NCBI GenBank assembly: GCA_041398565.1
Contig: JAWKUN010000005.1
Location: forward strand, 682,001 to 746,000
Source of the DNA: DATGPD01 sp041398565
GTDB taxonomy: Bacteria; Planctomycetota; UBA1135; UBA2386
Direction of reading: 5' to 3'
DNA length: 64,000 nucleotides
Part shown: positions 37,486-46,328 of the stretch, one piece after another
Numbering within the stretch: the stretch's first letter is position 1
How the letters are laid out: the number at the start of each line of letters is the position of its first letter
Notes under the pieces: generated by a model
Databases searched by the model: none
Seen by the model: the letters and a program-made list of their open reading frames with translations, nothing else
Told to the model about the DNA's origin: nothing
Program-made: the position numbers and the translations under genes

Positions 37486-39396
37486 ATGAGCGCGCCTTCT
37501 CCAGGAAGCGGAACTCTCCCCATCCCTGTCCCCTTCTCCGCAGTCATTGCGCGTTCACGCCTCACGCAGGCCGCTGCGCTGACCGCCCTCGTGTTCTCGG
37601 GCTGCAGCAGAGGTGGAAGCGGCGGCCAAGTGGTTGTCAATGTCCCGCCGACGCTGACGATCACCCTTCCGGCGACGGACACGATCGTCAGCCGGGGATG
37701 GCGCGTCGCGCTCGCCTACGTGGACGACGATCCCGACGATGTGGCGACGACTCGGTTGTTCGCGGACGCCGACGGCGACGTCACGACGACGAACGACCAG
37801 TATCCACTCAGCGATGCGCGTGCCGATCAAAACGGGGCGCCGCAAGAGCTGGTCAGTGAGCTGACAGGCCTGCCCGAGGGCGAGTACCAGGTGATCGGGG
37901 TCACCGCCGATGTTCGCAACGCGCCGCGGAACGCTCGAGCGCCCGGCAAGTTGATCGTGTCCGATGTCGCGTGGGCGACGCACGCTCGCTCCCGCTTCTT
38001 TGTCGGAAGCGTTGCGACGCTCGTCGACGGGTCGAGCATTGTGACGGGCCTGTTCGAAGATGTGGCGACGTTCGCGACTGGCGCGCCGAACCAAACGACC
38101 CTGACCGCTGCCGGTTCGGTTGACATGTTCGTTGCCCGCTACGCGGTGGACGGTTCTTTCACGTGGGCCAAGCGTGCGGGAGGCACCGGCCCGGACGGCG
38201 GACACGGGGTCGCGGCCCTGGCCGACGGCTCCAGTGTCGTCACTGGCTCCTTCGAGGGAACGGCGACGTTCGGTGAGGGCGAGCCCAACGAGACGACGCT
38301 CACCGCCGCTGGCGGCGAGTTCGACAAGGATGTCTTCGTCGCCCGCTATGCCCCTGACGGCACCCTTGCGTGGGTCAAGCGCGCAGGCGGCGGGAGGTCT
38401 TTCGACTCCGGATACGGGATCGTGCTCCGACCCGATCAGGCGTTCATGGTGGTGGGAGCTTTCAACGGCGACGCGACTTTCGGGCCGGGGGAGGCCAACG
38501 AGACCGTGCTCACCTCGTCGCGGAGCATCGCACCGGACCTCTTCCTGGCCCGCTACGCGACGGACGGCTCACTCGACTGGGTCATCTCGGCCGGAGCCGG
38601 AGCAGGCCTGACGTCGAAGATCGTCGGACTCCCTGACGGCGCGATCGTCGTTCTGGGGGATGTCTTCGGCTCGGCGACACTCGGACCGGGGCAGCAGGGC
38701 GAGACCAGGCTCACCGCCGCCGGCGGCGAGTTCGACCAAGATGTCTTCGTCGCCCGTTTCGGCGCGGACGGGTCGCTCGCGTGGGCCAGGCGAGCAGGCG
38801 GCGAGTCGACCGACTCGGGCCAAGGCATCGCTGCCTTCCCCGACGGCTCGAGCGTGGTCACGGGGTCCTTCTGGCGAACGGCGACGTTCGGCGAGGGCGA
38901 TCCCAACCGAACCGTCCTCGACGCCGACGGCGACAACGACATCTTCGTCGCGCGCTACGACGCGACCGGGTCGCTCACCTGGGCCCGGCGGGCGGGCGGC
39001 TCGGCTCGATCGTCGGATATCAAGGACGAGGGGAGGGCGATCGTGGCCATGGCCGACGGTTCGTGTGTCGTGACTGGCGGATTCTCGCTCGGCGCCGTGT
39101 TCGGAGCAGGCGAGCCGAATCAGAGCGTCCTCTACGCCGATGGGCGCAGTGGGCAGGCCAACGCTTTCGTCGCGCGCTATGCAGCGGATGGCTCGCTCGG
39201 GTGGGCCAAACGAGTGGGATGCCCGTCCGGAAGCACGGGGTCCGCGATCGCCGGGCAGGCCGACGGTTCGGTCATCGTCTCCGGCACCTTCATCGGCACC
39301 GCCACGTTCGGGCCAGGAGAGCCCCGTCAGACTCAACTCGACGAAAACTACTTCGCGGCGTTCGTCGCACGGTTCAATGCCGACGGCGGCTTCTGA
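37486..39396 (+). CDS. Lipoprotein with propeller-type repeats
   Basis: This 636-aa protein has a lipobox LVFSGC near residue 40 after a hydrophobic stretch, so it is probably lipid-anchored. The first domain (45-165) looks like a beta-sandwich (VNVPPTLTITLPATD, DADGDVTTTNDQ). The rest consists of about seven repeats, each of the form D[VIM]FVARY..DGSL.WAKRAGG, then GI...DGS.VVTG.F.G.ATFG.GEPN.T.L. These match the SBBP-like repeats that form beta-propellers. It is flanked by structured repeats in the same orientation (37179-37360 and 39450-39488). No enzymatic function is indicated. Confidence 0.85.
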   Translation: MSAPSPGSGTLPIPVPFSAVIARSRLTQAAALTALVFSGCSRGGSGGQVVVNVPPTLTITLPATDTIVSRGWRVALAYVDDDPDDVATTRLFADADGDVTTTNDQYPLSDARADQNGAPQELVSELTGLPEGEYQVIGVTADVRNAPRNARAPGKLIVSDVAWATHARSRFFVGSVATLVDGSSIVTGLFEDVATFATGAPNQTTLTAAGSVDMFVARYAVDGSFTWAKRAGGTGPDGGHGVAALADGSSVVTGSFEGTATFGEGEPNETTLTAAGGEFDKDVFVARYAPDGTLAWVKRAGGGRSFDSGYGIVLRPDQAFMVVGAFNGDATFGPGEANETVLTSSRSIAPDLFLARYATDGSLDWVISAGAGAGLTSKIVGLPDGAIVVLGDVFGSATLGPGQQGETRLTAAGGEFDQDVFVARFGADGSLAWARRAGGESTDSGQGIAAFPDGSSVVTGSFWRTATFGEGDPNRTVLDADGDNDIFVARYDATGSLTWARRAGGSARSSDIKDEGRAIVAMADGSCVVTGGFSLGAVFGAGEPNQSVLYADGRSGQANAFVARYAADGSLGWAKRVGCPSGSTGSAIAGQADGSVIVSGTFIGTATFGPGEPRQTQLDENYFAAFVARFNADGGF

Positions 39397-39449
39397 GACC
39401 TACGGGCTCGCCTTGGCGCAGTCGGGTGGTGGCTTCTGTCGAGCGCATG

Positions 39450-39488
39450 GAGCTACAAGAGCTGCGAGTCCTCGCGAGCAGCGCATGA
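39450..39488 (+). repeat. 5' fragment of the 184-nt structured repeat (G)
   Basis: GAGCTACAAGAGCTGC, then GAGTCCTCGCGAGCAGCGC, matches the first 35-40 bases of the repeat family (compare GAGCTGCAAGTGCTGC and GAATCCTCGCG of the copy at 53238). It starts 54 nt after the lipoprotein stop. The downstream part of the repeat is not recognisable. Confidence 0.55.
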
Positions 39489-39564
39489 TCGGCAACGTCG
39501 GGCCACGCCGGCTCGCGCGGCCGAGGCGACGCCCGCCGAGTCGGGCCGCGTAGAGCTCCCCAGG

Positions 39565-39627
39565 CAAGTGGGGCGCCCGTCAAGTGAGGCCCCGTCAGGT
39601 GAGCGCCCAGTCAAGTGAGCGCCCGGT
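39565..39627 (+). repeat. Four tandem 16-bp direct repeats
   Basis: Four head-to-tail units follow the consensus CAAGTGAGGCGCCCGGT-like pattern: 39565-39580, 39581-39595 (one base short), 39596-39611 and 39612-39627. They end 85 nt before the ATG of the next exported protein. The 15-16-bp spacing and position suit a set of protein-binding sites or a slipped repeat. They lie in a 316-nt gap that otherwise holds only repeat fragment G. Confidence 0.6.
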
Positions 39628-39712
39628 CGGGACCGATCTCTCCCTGTGCCGAGTCCCCGCCGCCAGGAGCGGCGTCGGACGACTCGGCACTCGGTCCACG
39701 GAGCGTCGGCGA

Positions 39713-40816
39713 ATGCGGAACCTTCTTCTCGTCCCCCTCATGGCCTGCGGTGTCACGGCCCAGATTCGGTGGGAGAGCGCCCCGCCAGGCTTCGAGCGCG
39801 TGCCCGGCAACGCGGCGATCTCGATGCCTGTGCGTTGGTCGGTCGGACTGATGCAGGTCTTGTTCGAGCAGAGCGTGCTCCCGGCTTCGCTGACGGCCCA
39901 GCCCCTGCAACGCATGCGCCTCCGGCGGCCTGCCTTCGCGGGCGACCCGGCCGACCCGGCACGCACCATCGACTGCGAGTTGCGTCTCGGCGACTCGCAG
40001 CTCCTGGCACGGCAAATGGGGTGGGACATGCCGGCCAACCGGCCGGCTTCGCTGACGGTGGTGGCGGCTCGTCGAACGTACAGCGTGCCGGCGACCCCGG
40101 CGCTGGGTGCGGGGGACGCCATCGGTGCCGACATGATCGACCTGCCGCTCGACGCCCCTTTCACGTTCGCCGGCCCGAGCCTCTTCGTGGAGTGGCAGAA
40201 CTACGCCCCGAACCAGAACGTGAGCACCGGCCATTGGACCGACGCCGTGCACGCTACCGGCGGCGTCGATCTCGGCGGCTCGATGACGCTCGGCAGCCAC
40301 GGCTGCGGATCGCGGAGCGGCACGACGACGATGACCCTGACCGCGAACGGATCGTCGCCTCCGGCGGCGGGCAGCGCCTTTCCGCTCCTGCTGCGGCAAG
40401 CCGTGCCGACGGCGCCGGGCGTGCTGTTCACGTTCTTCGACCCGCTCCTGCGCAACCCGCTGGGCCTGAGCTTCGGTCAAGACCTGACCGTGCTGGGTCT
40501 CCCCGGGTGCTTCCTGTGGGCTGGTCCCGACATCCAGACCCCGATCGCCTCGGATGTGGTGGGCGAAGCGCGCGCCAGCGTCACCCTGCCCTCGTCGACC
40601 CTCCTGCGCGGCCGGCTCGTGGCGGTCCAGGCCCTCGTGCTCGACACGGCCGCGAACGGACTCGGCGTAGCCGCCAGCTCGGGCGTGCTCCTGCGCCCGA
40701 ACTTCATGGGCGTGTTCGACCGCGTCGTCACCGTCCTCGACAACCGTCCGACCGCCGGAACGAGCCTGTGGCCACCCTTCCTCGGCTTGGCGCCGATCCT
40801 GCAGTTGGGCTTCTGA
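39713..40816 (+). CDS. Exported protein of unknown function
   Basis: This protein has 367 aa from the ATG at 39713 (MRNLLLVPLMACGVTAQ signal peptide); the open frame upstream reads through the tandem repeats and is not coding. The body has beta-strand character with MRLRRPAFAGDPADPA, FTFAGPSLFVEWQNYAP, CGSRSGTTTMTLTANG. It resembles the exported protein at 12766-13821 in layout (SMTLGSHGCG followed by a Gly/Thr-rich strand). The C-terminal module is present (ARASVTLPSSTLLRG, VAVQALVLD, ASSGVLLRPNF). No enzyme motif. Confidence 0.75.
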   Translation: MRNLLLVPLMACGVTAQIRWESAPPGFERVPGNAAISMPVRWSVGLMQVLFEQSVLPASLTAQPLQRMRLRRPAFAGDPADPARTIDCELRLGDSQLLARQMGWDMPANRPASLTVVAARRTYSVPATPALGAGDAIGADMIDLPLDAPFTFAGPSLFVEWQNYAPNQNVSTGHWTDAVHATGGVDLGGSMTLGSHGCGSRSGTTTMTLTANGSSPPAAGSAFPLLLRQAVPTAPGVLFTFFDPLLRNPLGLSFGQDLTVLGLPGCFLWAGPDIQTPIASDVVGEARASVTLPSSTLLRGRLVAVQALVLDTAANGLGVAASSGVLLRPNFMGVFDRVVTVLDNRPTAGTSLWPPFLGLAPILQLGF

Positions 40817-40925
40817 GCCAAGTTGTCGCGGGGTAGGACGCCGGAGGCGCGAGGGTTCGCGCCTCGCCGACTCGGGAATGCACGGCTCGGCACGCTGGAA
40901 TCGACCGCAACGACCGAGTGCGCGG

Positions 40926-41561
40926 CTACTGAACTTCCAACTCGCAGAACATGACGATGCCGTCCGCGAAGCCGAGGTGGAGGTTCATGACCACCTTGCC
41001 GCGCTCGTCCTTTCGTTGGTAGGCCATCCACATCGAGCCCTTGCCAGCGCCGCTCTCGGTCGGGATGCCGAACCGCTCGACGACCTCGCGAGCGGTCAGG
41101 AACAGGATCGAGCGGCGGGCAGCCTGCGGATCGCGGCGGTGGAGTTCGACGAACGGGTCGATCGCCGACCACTGCTCGCCGGTGTCGCGCAGGCGTGGAT
41201 CGAGGGGTGATCGCGCGGCGGCGGTCGCGACTCGAGGCAGGTCACGAACGACCGCAACCAGTGAGCCGATGCTCGCTACGAGCTTGTCGAGCCGCGCATC
41301 CAGGGCCGGGTCGGGAAGCGGATCGCGCCTGGCTTGGGCTGTCGGACTTGACGGCGAGGCTACGGCGGCGACCGCCGGGTACGTCTCGCGGCGCAGGTCT
41401 TGACGCAAGGCGCGCAGCTCGGCAACCAGAGACGCGAGCTCGCCTTGGAGGTCGGCACTGGCAGGTAGCGGCCGTATGGCGAGAACCAGCGTCGCCGCGC
41501 TCGCGAGGCCGGCCACCAGGATCAGCAAGAGCGTGGTCCGGTTCGGAATCGGTGTCGGCAT
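40926..41561 (-). CDS. Membrane-anchored coiled-coil protein
   Basis: This protein has 211 aa from the ATG at 41561. One N-terminal membrane helix (TLLLILVAGLASAATLVLAI) is followed by a short coiled coil (DLQGELASLVAELRALRQDL), a proline/alanine-rich linker, another amphipathic helix (LDARLDKLVASIGSLVAVV) and a small C-terminal domain with the phrases ILFLTAREVVERFGIPTESG and MWMAYQRKDERGKVVMNLHL. That last part looks like a compact beta domain of the kind seen in SmpA-like proteins. The function is unknown. The layout suggests a periplasmic protein held by a signal anchor. Confidence 0.65.
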   Translation of the reverse strand: MPTPIPNRTTLLLILVAGLASAATLVLAIRPLPASADLQGELASLVAELRALRQDLRRETYPAVAAVASPSSPTAQARRDPLPDPALDARLDKLVASIGSLVAVVRDLPRVATAAARSPLDPRLRDTGEQWSAIDPFVELHRRDPQAARRSILFLTAREVVERFGIPTESGAGKGSMWMAYQRKDERGKVVMNLHLGFADGIVMFCELEVQ

Positions 41562-41754
41562 GAATGGGTGATTGTCCTGGATAGACCCACGGGCCGAGCC
41601 GATGTCAGCCGCCGAGTCCGCGAAACCGTGGACCGTCGATCGACGCTGCCCGAGCGTGGATCGCGCTCCCGGGGGCTCGCGCCGACGAGTGCGATGGCCG
41701 GCTCGCTGTCGCCAGAGCGACCGCCAGCAACGCCGAGCAAGGAAGCCCACACGC

Positions 41755-44118
41755 TCAACGCGGGTCGAGTCGGACCCGACGCCAGCATGTCCAGTCGAAC
41801 GAACTGTTGCCCTGGGCGCCCGGGTCGGTCTCGAGCACCAACGTCTCTCCGGGCTGCAACGCGAGCTCGAGTCGAAGCGGCTGTGCACCGCGATCCTCCG
41901 GCCGCCGGAAGGGATCGAGCTGGCGTTCGAAGACGACGCGCCGCGCACCGGCCTCGCCGGCAGAGACGCGGAAGAAGGCACCGTCGCCGGCGTGCTCGTA
42001 GGCACCGGGATCGATCCGAAACTCGGCGGCAAGCACGTGCCGACCGCCCGGCCACGTGAAATACAATCTGCACGGCGCGTGCGTCAGAACCCATTGATCG
42101 TCACCGTTGCCGTAGGCGTTGGCTTGCCGCGGCGGCTCAACCCGCTCGGGGACCAGCGAGAACGTGGGGAACCTGAGCGACATGAGAAAGCTCCGCGCGT
42201 GCGCAGCCGACTGGGCGTCGGCGGCGGCAGGCGGCTGCCGATGCAGCAGGCGCAGGCCGTATTCCGGCTCGAAGTGCGTCGCTTCCACGTCGGTGCTCGG
42301 TACGACCCGGAACGCCGTCACCCGCGGCAGCGGCTCGCCGACGTAGCCGGCGAGCAGGTCGGCCTCGCTCTCGATCAGCGGATCGAGGAGGAAGCTCTCT
42401 TCGACCATGCGCGGCGCGATCTCGAACCGAGACGTGGCGTCGCCGCGGCGCACCTCGAGGAAGATCTCACCTGGCCGGAAAGCGAACGCCGCGATCTTGC
42501 CCCGCATCGTTTGCGCGACCTGGATGGACAATTCGTACCACCCCTCCACTGGCGGGACGTCCACCCACTCTCCCATCGTCGCGCTCCGCTCGACCGCGAG
42601 CGTCGCCGCCTGGGTCGAGGGTTGCGACTGCCGCTCGAGCAACAGCAAGCCCTTCTCTGCTCCCACGGGGTAGTAGCGGTCGAGCAGCACCTTCCAGGCC
42701 GTGCTGTCCTCAGCCAGCGGGAAATGCTCATCGATCGGCTTCACTTGGGCGAGGACGTAGCGCGGCGCCTCGGCGCCCGCGTAGAACGCGCCATTGAGTC
42801 GCTGCAGGTAGGGCGTGAAGACCGAGTAGCTCTGGAAGACGGGTCGGTGACTGATCTCGAGTCCGTTCTCGAACAGGTAGCCCTGCTCGAGGCCGATCAG
42901 GTCGATCGTTTCCTTACCGACTCGAGCCCGGGTCTCCGGCAACGATCGTGGCAGACGCTCGGATGCGAGCATCTCGGCAACATGCCGGTCGAAGGCACCA
43001 ACTGGCAGGAGTGCCAAGTTGTGGGCGATGCTGGCCGGGACATTCGCGAAGCCGATGCCGATCCGCTCGCGCACATACACGTTCTCGCCGATGCCGACGA
43101 GCACCATCGCGAGCGCGAGCACGCGAAAAGGCCAACTCGGCACTCGCCCAGCAGCGGCAAGAAGCAGGAACGGTGACAGCGCAGCGACCCCATAGAAGAT
43201 CATCGCGTGTCCCTCGTCGTGCCGGACGAACGCGGACTTCCAGGCGAAGAACAACGTCACCATCCCGATGGCCGCGGCACCCAGGCGCGGCAGCGTCCGC
43301 GCCGCCCAGACTGCCCATCCTGCGAGCAAAAGGTGACCACAGACCAGGAACTCGGCGACAATCAGATCCTGGTCGGGTCCACGCCTCCCCTGCGCAGCCT
43401 GGTACCCGTTGGCGATCTCCCACGAGCCGCGCAAGTAGGCGGGCAGGTCGCCGAGCCGCTGACCCAAGGCGAGCCAAGTCCCAAGCATGGCCAGGACGAA
43501 CGTCGCCAGTACCAGCCCCACGATCCGTAGGCGGCGTTGCAGCAGCAGTACGCCGGTGACGACTCCGATCAGAGCCACGCCCTGCACCAAGTGGGTGAAC
43601 TTGGTCCAGCCGGTGGCCGCGAACACCAGGCAGGTCAACAGAAGTAGCGTCAGGTCGAGCGGGCCGAGCCGCGAGGTCGCCGGGGGTCGGTCGGCGGCGG
43701 TGAGCCGAAACAGCGTGAGGATCCCGAGGCACGCGTTGAGCAAGAACGCATCGCTCGTCATGGCGATCGGGCTGGTGAGCAGTGCGGCTGCCACGTACGC
43801 CGCGCGCCATCTTGCGGTCGGCATGCGCCCCACGACGCCGAACAGCGCCATGGCGACGACCACGGCCCAGGCGATCGCGGCGAAATAGCGGTCGCGCGCA
43901 CCCTCGACGGCCGAGACGATGCTCGTTCCCAGCAGGAACCCGCCAGGACCGTAGGTGAACATGGTTTCGACTCCACAGCGCGCCCGCTGGTTCCAGTCGA
44001 ACTGCAACAACTCCTGCCAAGACGAGTCGCCATCGAGCGGAATGCACGCTTGCGGGAGGCGCAGCAGCAAGAAGGCGGCCGCCGGGGCGCAGATGAAGAC
44101 CGAAAGCGAGCGTCGCAT
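41755..44118 (-). CDS. Large multispanning membrane protein, GT-C-like
   Basis: This protein has 787 aa from the ATG at 44118. An N-terminal membrane helix is followed by a luminal loop containing IPLDGDSSWQELLQFDWN and TMFTYGPGGFLLG, then about ten hydrophobic segments (FAAIAWAVVVAMALFGVVG, LDLTLLLLTCLVFAATGW, RVLALAMVLVGIGENVYV), and a soluble C-terminal domain of about 350 residues with beta-strand character (WYELSIQVAQTMRGKIAAFA). An acidic first loop plus many helices and a soluble tail suits GT-C glycosyltransferases, but no defining motif proves it. Nothing nearby shows its substrate. Confidence 0.65.
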   Translation of the reverse strand: MRRSLSVFICAPAAAFLLLRLPQACIPLDGDSSWQELLQFDWNQRARCGVETMFTYGPGGFLLGTSIVSAVEGARDRYFAAIAWAVVVAMALFGVVGRMPTARWRAAYVAAALLTSPIAMTSDAFLLNACLGILTLFRLTAADRPPATSRLGPLDLTLLLLTCLVFAATGWTKFTHLVQGVALIGVVTGVLLLQRRLRIVGLVLATFVLAMLGTWLALGQRLGDLPAYLRGSWEIANGYQAAQGRRGPDQDLIVAEFLVCGHLLLAGWAVWAARTLPRLGAAAIGMVTLFFAWKSAFVRHDEGHAMIFYGVAALSPFLLLAAAGRVPSWPFRVLALAMVLVGIGENVYVRERIGIGFANVPASIAHNLALLPVGAFDRHVAEMLASERLPRSLPETRARVGKETIDLIGLEQGYLFENGLEISHRPVFQSYSVFTPYLQRLNGAFYAGAEAPRYVLAQVKPIDEHFPLAEDSTAWKVLLDRYYPVGAEKGLLLLERQSQPSTQAATLAVERSATMGEWVDVPPVEGWYELSIQVAQTMRGKIAAFAFRPGEIFLEVRRGDATSRFEIAPRMVEESFLLDPLIESEADLLAGYVGEPLPRVTAFRVVPSTDVEATHFEPEYGLRLLHRQPPAAADAQSAAHARSFLMSLRFPTFSLVPERVEPPRQANAYGNGDDQWVLTHAPCRLYFTWPGGRHVLAAEFRIDPGAYEHAGDGAFFRVSAGEAGARRVVFERQLDPFRRPEDRGAQPLRLELALQPGETLVLETDPGAQGNSSFDWTCWRRVRLDPR

Positions 44119-44255
44119 GCCGAAGAGGGAGAAGACGATAGCGGTAGAAACGTCACGTTCGCCATCCGGGTAGCGGGGCGACTCTCGAGTCAGGGCGCAT
44201 GGGTGACACTCGAGCATGACCCTGGGAAGCGCCGTGGGTCTCGTGGCCAGATGCC

Positions 44256-44356
44256 ATGGAGACCGATCCGATTACCGAGGGGCAGAAACTCGTGCGGGCG
44301 GTGCTTGGCGGCCACCTGACGATGACGCAGGCATGCCGGCAGTTCGAGAGCAGCCT
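44256..44356 (+). pseudogene. Truncated transposase N-terminus
   Basis: The first 33 codons from the ATG at 44256 read like the start of an IS481/IS3-type transposase: QKLVRAVLGGHLTMTQACRQ matches the first helix-turn-helix of such proteins. At 44357 the sequence switches to the tandem structured repeats, and no integrase core (DDE) follows. The frame happens to remain open through both repeats to the next gene, but that translation is not transposase. This is a broken insertion sequence; no terminal inverted repeats were found. Confidence 0.6.
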
Positions 44357-44540
44357 GAGCTGCAAGGGCTGCGAATCGTCGCGGCGGGCGCGAATTCGGC
44401 CGTGTTGTTCCGTTGCCACAGAGCTGACCAGGCCACGCCCGAGCAGCCCTGGAAGCTCCAAGCAACAACGGCGCCGGCGGCCCCCTCTGGTCGGCGCTGC
44501 GCCGACATCAACCCTTTGGGTTGCGGCCGCCGGCCGCGCT
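44357..44540 (+). repeat. 184-nt structured repeat, copy B
   Basis: Nearly identical to copy A (21512) and to copy C, which begins at the next base. All stems P1-P6 of copy A are present. Copies B and C form a perfect head-to-tail tandem with no spacer, which fixes the element's ends: it begins GAGCTGCAAGGG and ends GGCCGCGCT. It interrupts the transposase remnant. Confidence 0.85.
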
Positions 44541-44723
44541 GAGCTGCAAGGGCTGCGAATCGTCGCGGCGGGCGCGAATTCGGCCGTGTTGTTCCGTTGC
44601 CACAGAGCTGACCAGGCCACGCCCGAGCAGCCCTGGAAGCTCCAAGCAACAACGGCGCCGGCGGCCCCCTCTGGTCGGCGCTGCGCCGACATCAACCCTT
44701 GGGTTGCGGCCGCCGGCCGCGCT
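44541..44723 (+). repeat. 184-nt structured repeat, copy C
   Basis: Second unit of the tandem. It differs from copy B mainly by one T missing in the P5 loop (AACCC-TT-GGGTT), so the change leaves the stem untouched. About 200 nt separate it from the ATG of the exported protein at 44925; that stretch holds nothing else I recognise. Confidence 0.85.
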
Positions 44724-44924
44724 GAGGACCAGCAACAAGGTCCTCGATGGCATTGCGGAGTTGGGACTCAGGTTCGAAGACGCGGATCGGATTGCGGTTT
44801 GCCGCGGTCGGAATGGCGGTGGCGTGGCCGGACTCGGGTCGGAATCCCGAGACTTCGGCGGCAGGGACCGCGACCCACCGGCAGCCGTGTGGTCCACCGC
44901 GGCCAGCCAACCAACGCAACAGAC

Positions 44925-46160
44925 ATGCGCCAGCTATTCCTCCTGTCCCTCCTCGTTCCGGCCGCCGCGGCCCAAGGCATCCCGCGCGGCGACGCGATCG
45001 TCAGCGCGTTTTCTCACCCCGCCGGGACCGAAGGCCTGTGGCGCGTGTCCAGCGGTGGCATCACGACGCAGATCCTCGGCCTCGGGCTCGCGGGCAGCGC
45101 CGGCACCGGCGTGAACTCGGTGCAGTTGGACCCGATCGACGACCGCGTCTGGATCGGCGGCATCAACTCGAACGGCGACACGTCCGGGCAGGTCAACTGG
45201 ATCCGCTTGTCTGCCGGCGGCACGGTGGCGCAGTTCTCCCAGCACGGCTCGACCGGGCTGCCCCTGTCGATCGCCGGGATCACCTTCGACGACAACGGCA
45301 ACCCGGTCGTCGCATCGGGGCGAGCCAGCGGCGGCGGCGGCATCTTCCGCATCGACCGCGCGACCGGGGCGTCGACGCGGATCGCCAGCCTCGCCAATGG
45401 TCTGCACAACGCGATCACGCGCGACGACTCCGGCAACCTCTACCTCGGCATCTTCGACACGGTCGTCGGCGCCGGCGGCGGCGAGATCTACCGCATGGCC
45501 AAGAACCCCGACTGCTCGTACCGAGCGCCGAGCCTGCTCGGCACCGTGAGCGTGCCGCAGGTGTCGTCGGTCGCGTGGTGCCGTGACCCTTCGGGCGGCA
45601 GCAACGACGTGCTGCTGGTCACGACCTTCGGGTCGACGTTCGAGATGCCCGCCACCGGCGGCGCGGCGCGGATCATCCCGGCGATCGGCTTCCTCAACTG
45701 GGTCGATCTGGACCGCGGCGCCAACCGCTTCCTGATGCCCGACGACGGCAGCGGCCCGAGCAACGTGTTCTCGCTGACCCGCGACTACAGCACGGCGGCG
45801 CTCCACGCGAGCCTGTTCGCAGGCACCGCCGGGACCCTGTCGTGCATCGACAGCAACGACGACCCTGCAGCGGAGCTGGCCGCGATCCCCGCCTGCCCGG
45901 CGCGAGACGTCCCCGTGACCGTCGAGCTGGGCGTGTCGTGCCCACCCGGCCAGTTGGCGATCGTGCACATCGTCGCCCCGGTGTCGGTGCCCCTGCTGGT
46001 CGCGCCAGCGCCCGGCCACGGGCGCGTGTTCGTGCAGTTGCCCGGCGTCGTGGTGCCCACGGGCTTCCCGCCGGGATCGCTGGTGCTGCAGGCGGCCTGT
46101 TTCGACCCGGTCGGCAACTCTCTGGTCGTCGGCCGACCGGTGGGCTGGCCGGCGAACTGA
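44925..46160 (+). CDS. Exported propeller-like protein
   Basis: This protein has 411 aa from the ATG at 44925 (MRQLFLLSLLVPAAAAQG signal peptide). The body repeats strand-turn units with the look of an NHL/SMP-30-type propeller: VQLDPIDDRVWIGGINS, ITFDDNGNPVVASGRA, IFRIDRATGASTRIAS and ITRDDSGNLYLGIFD. The C-terminal part (LGVSCPPGQLAIVHIVAPVS, then GRVFVQLPGVV and LVLQAACFDPVGNSL) is the shared exported-protein module. No catalytic residues are recognised. The stop is 168 nt from the convergent DUF4397 gene; that gap is empty. Confidence 0.8.
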   Translation: MRQLFLLSLLVPAAAAQGIPRGDAIVSAFSHPAGTEGLWRVSSGGITTQILGLGLAGSAGTGVNSVQLDPIDDRVWIGGINSNGDTSGQVNWIRLSAGGTVAQFSQHGSTGLPLSIAGITFDDNGNPVVASGRASGGGGIFRIDRATGASTRIASLANGLHNAITRDDSGNLYLGIFDTVVGAGGGEIYRMAKNPDCSYRAPSLLGTVSVPQVSSVAWCRDPSGGSNDVLLVTTFGSTFEMPATGGAARIIPAIGFLNWVDLDRGANRFLMPDDGSGPSNVFSLTRDYSTAALHASLFAGTAGTLSCIDSNDDPAAELAAIPACPARDVPVTVELGVSCPPGQLAIVHIVAPVSVPLLVAPAPGHGRVFVQLPGVVVPTGFPPGSLVLQAACFDPVGNSLVVGRPVGWPAN

Positions 46161-46328
46161 AACCCGCGCCGAAAGTACAGGCGCCGCCGGCGGCGACGAC
46201 GCCCAGCGGCGCTCTCGCGACTGTCCGCGAGTCCACCGCCGACCCCGCGGCCGACGACCTGCCCAAACAGCCCGTGACGCGGTCGTGCGCGTGCGACTCC
46301 TGCGCGCGCGCCGGCAACCGCCCCGGAG

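Noticed and set aside
44256..46160. A single 634-aa fusion from the transposase start through both repeats into the exported protein
   Set aside because: The middle part is translated repeat; the exported protein has its own ATG and signal peptide at 44925. The frame stays open by chance in GC-rich DNA.
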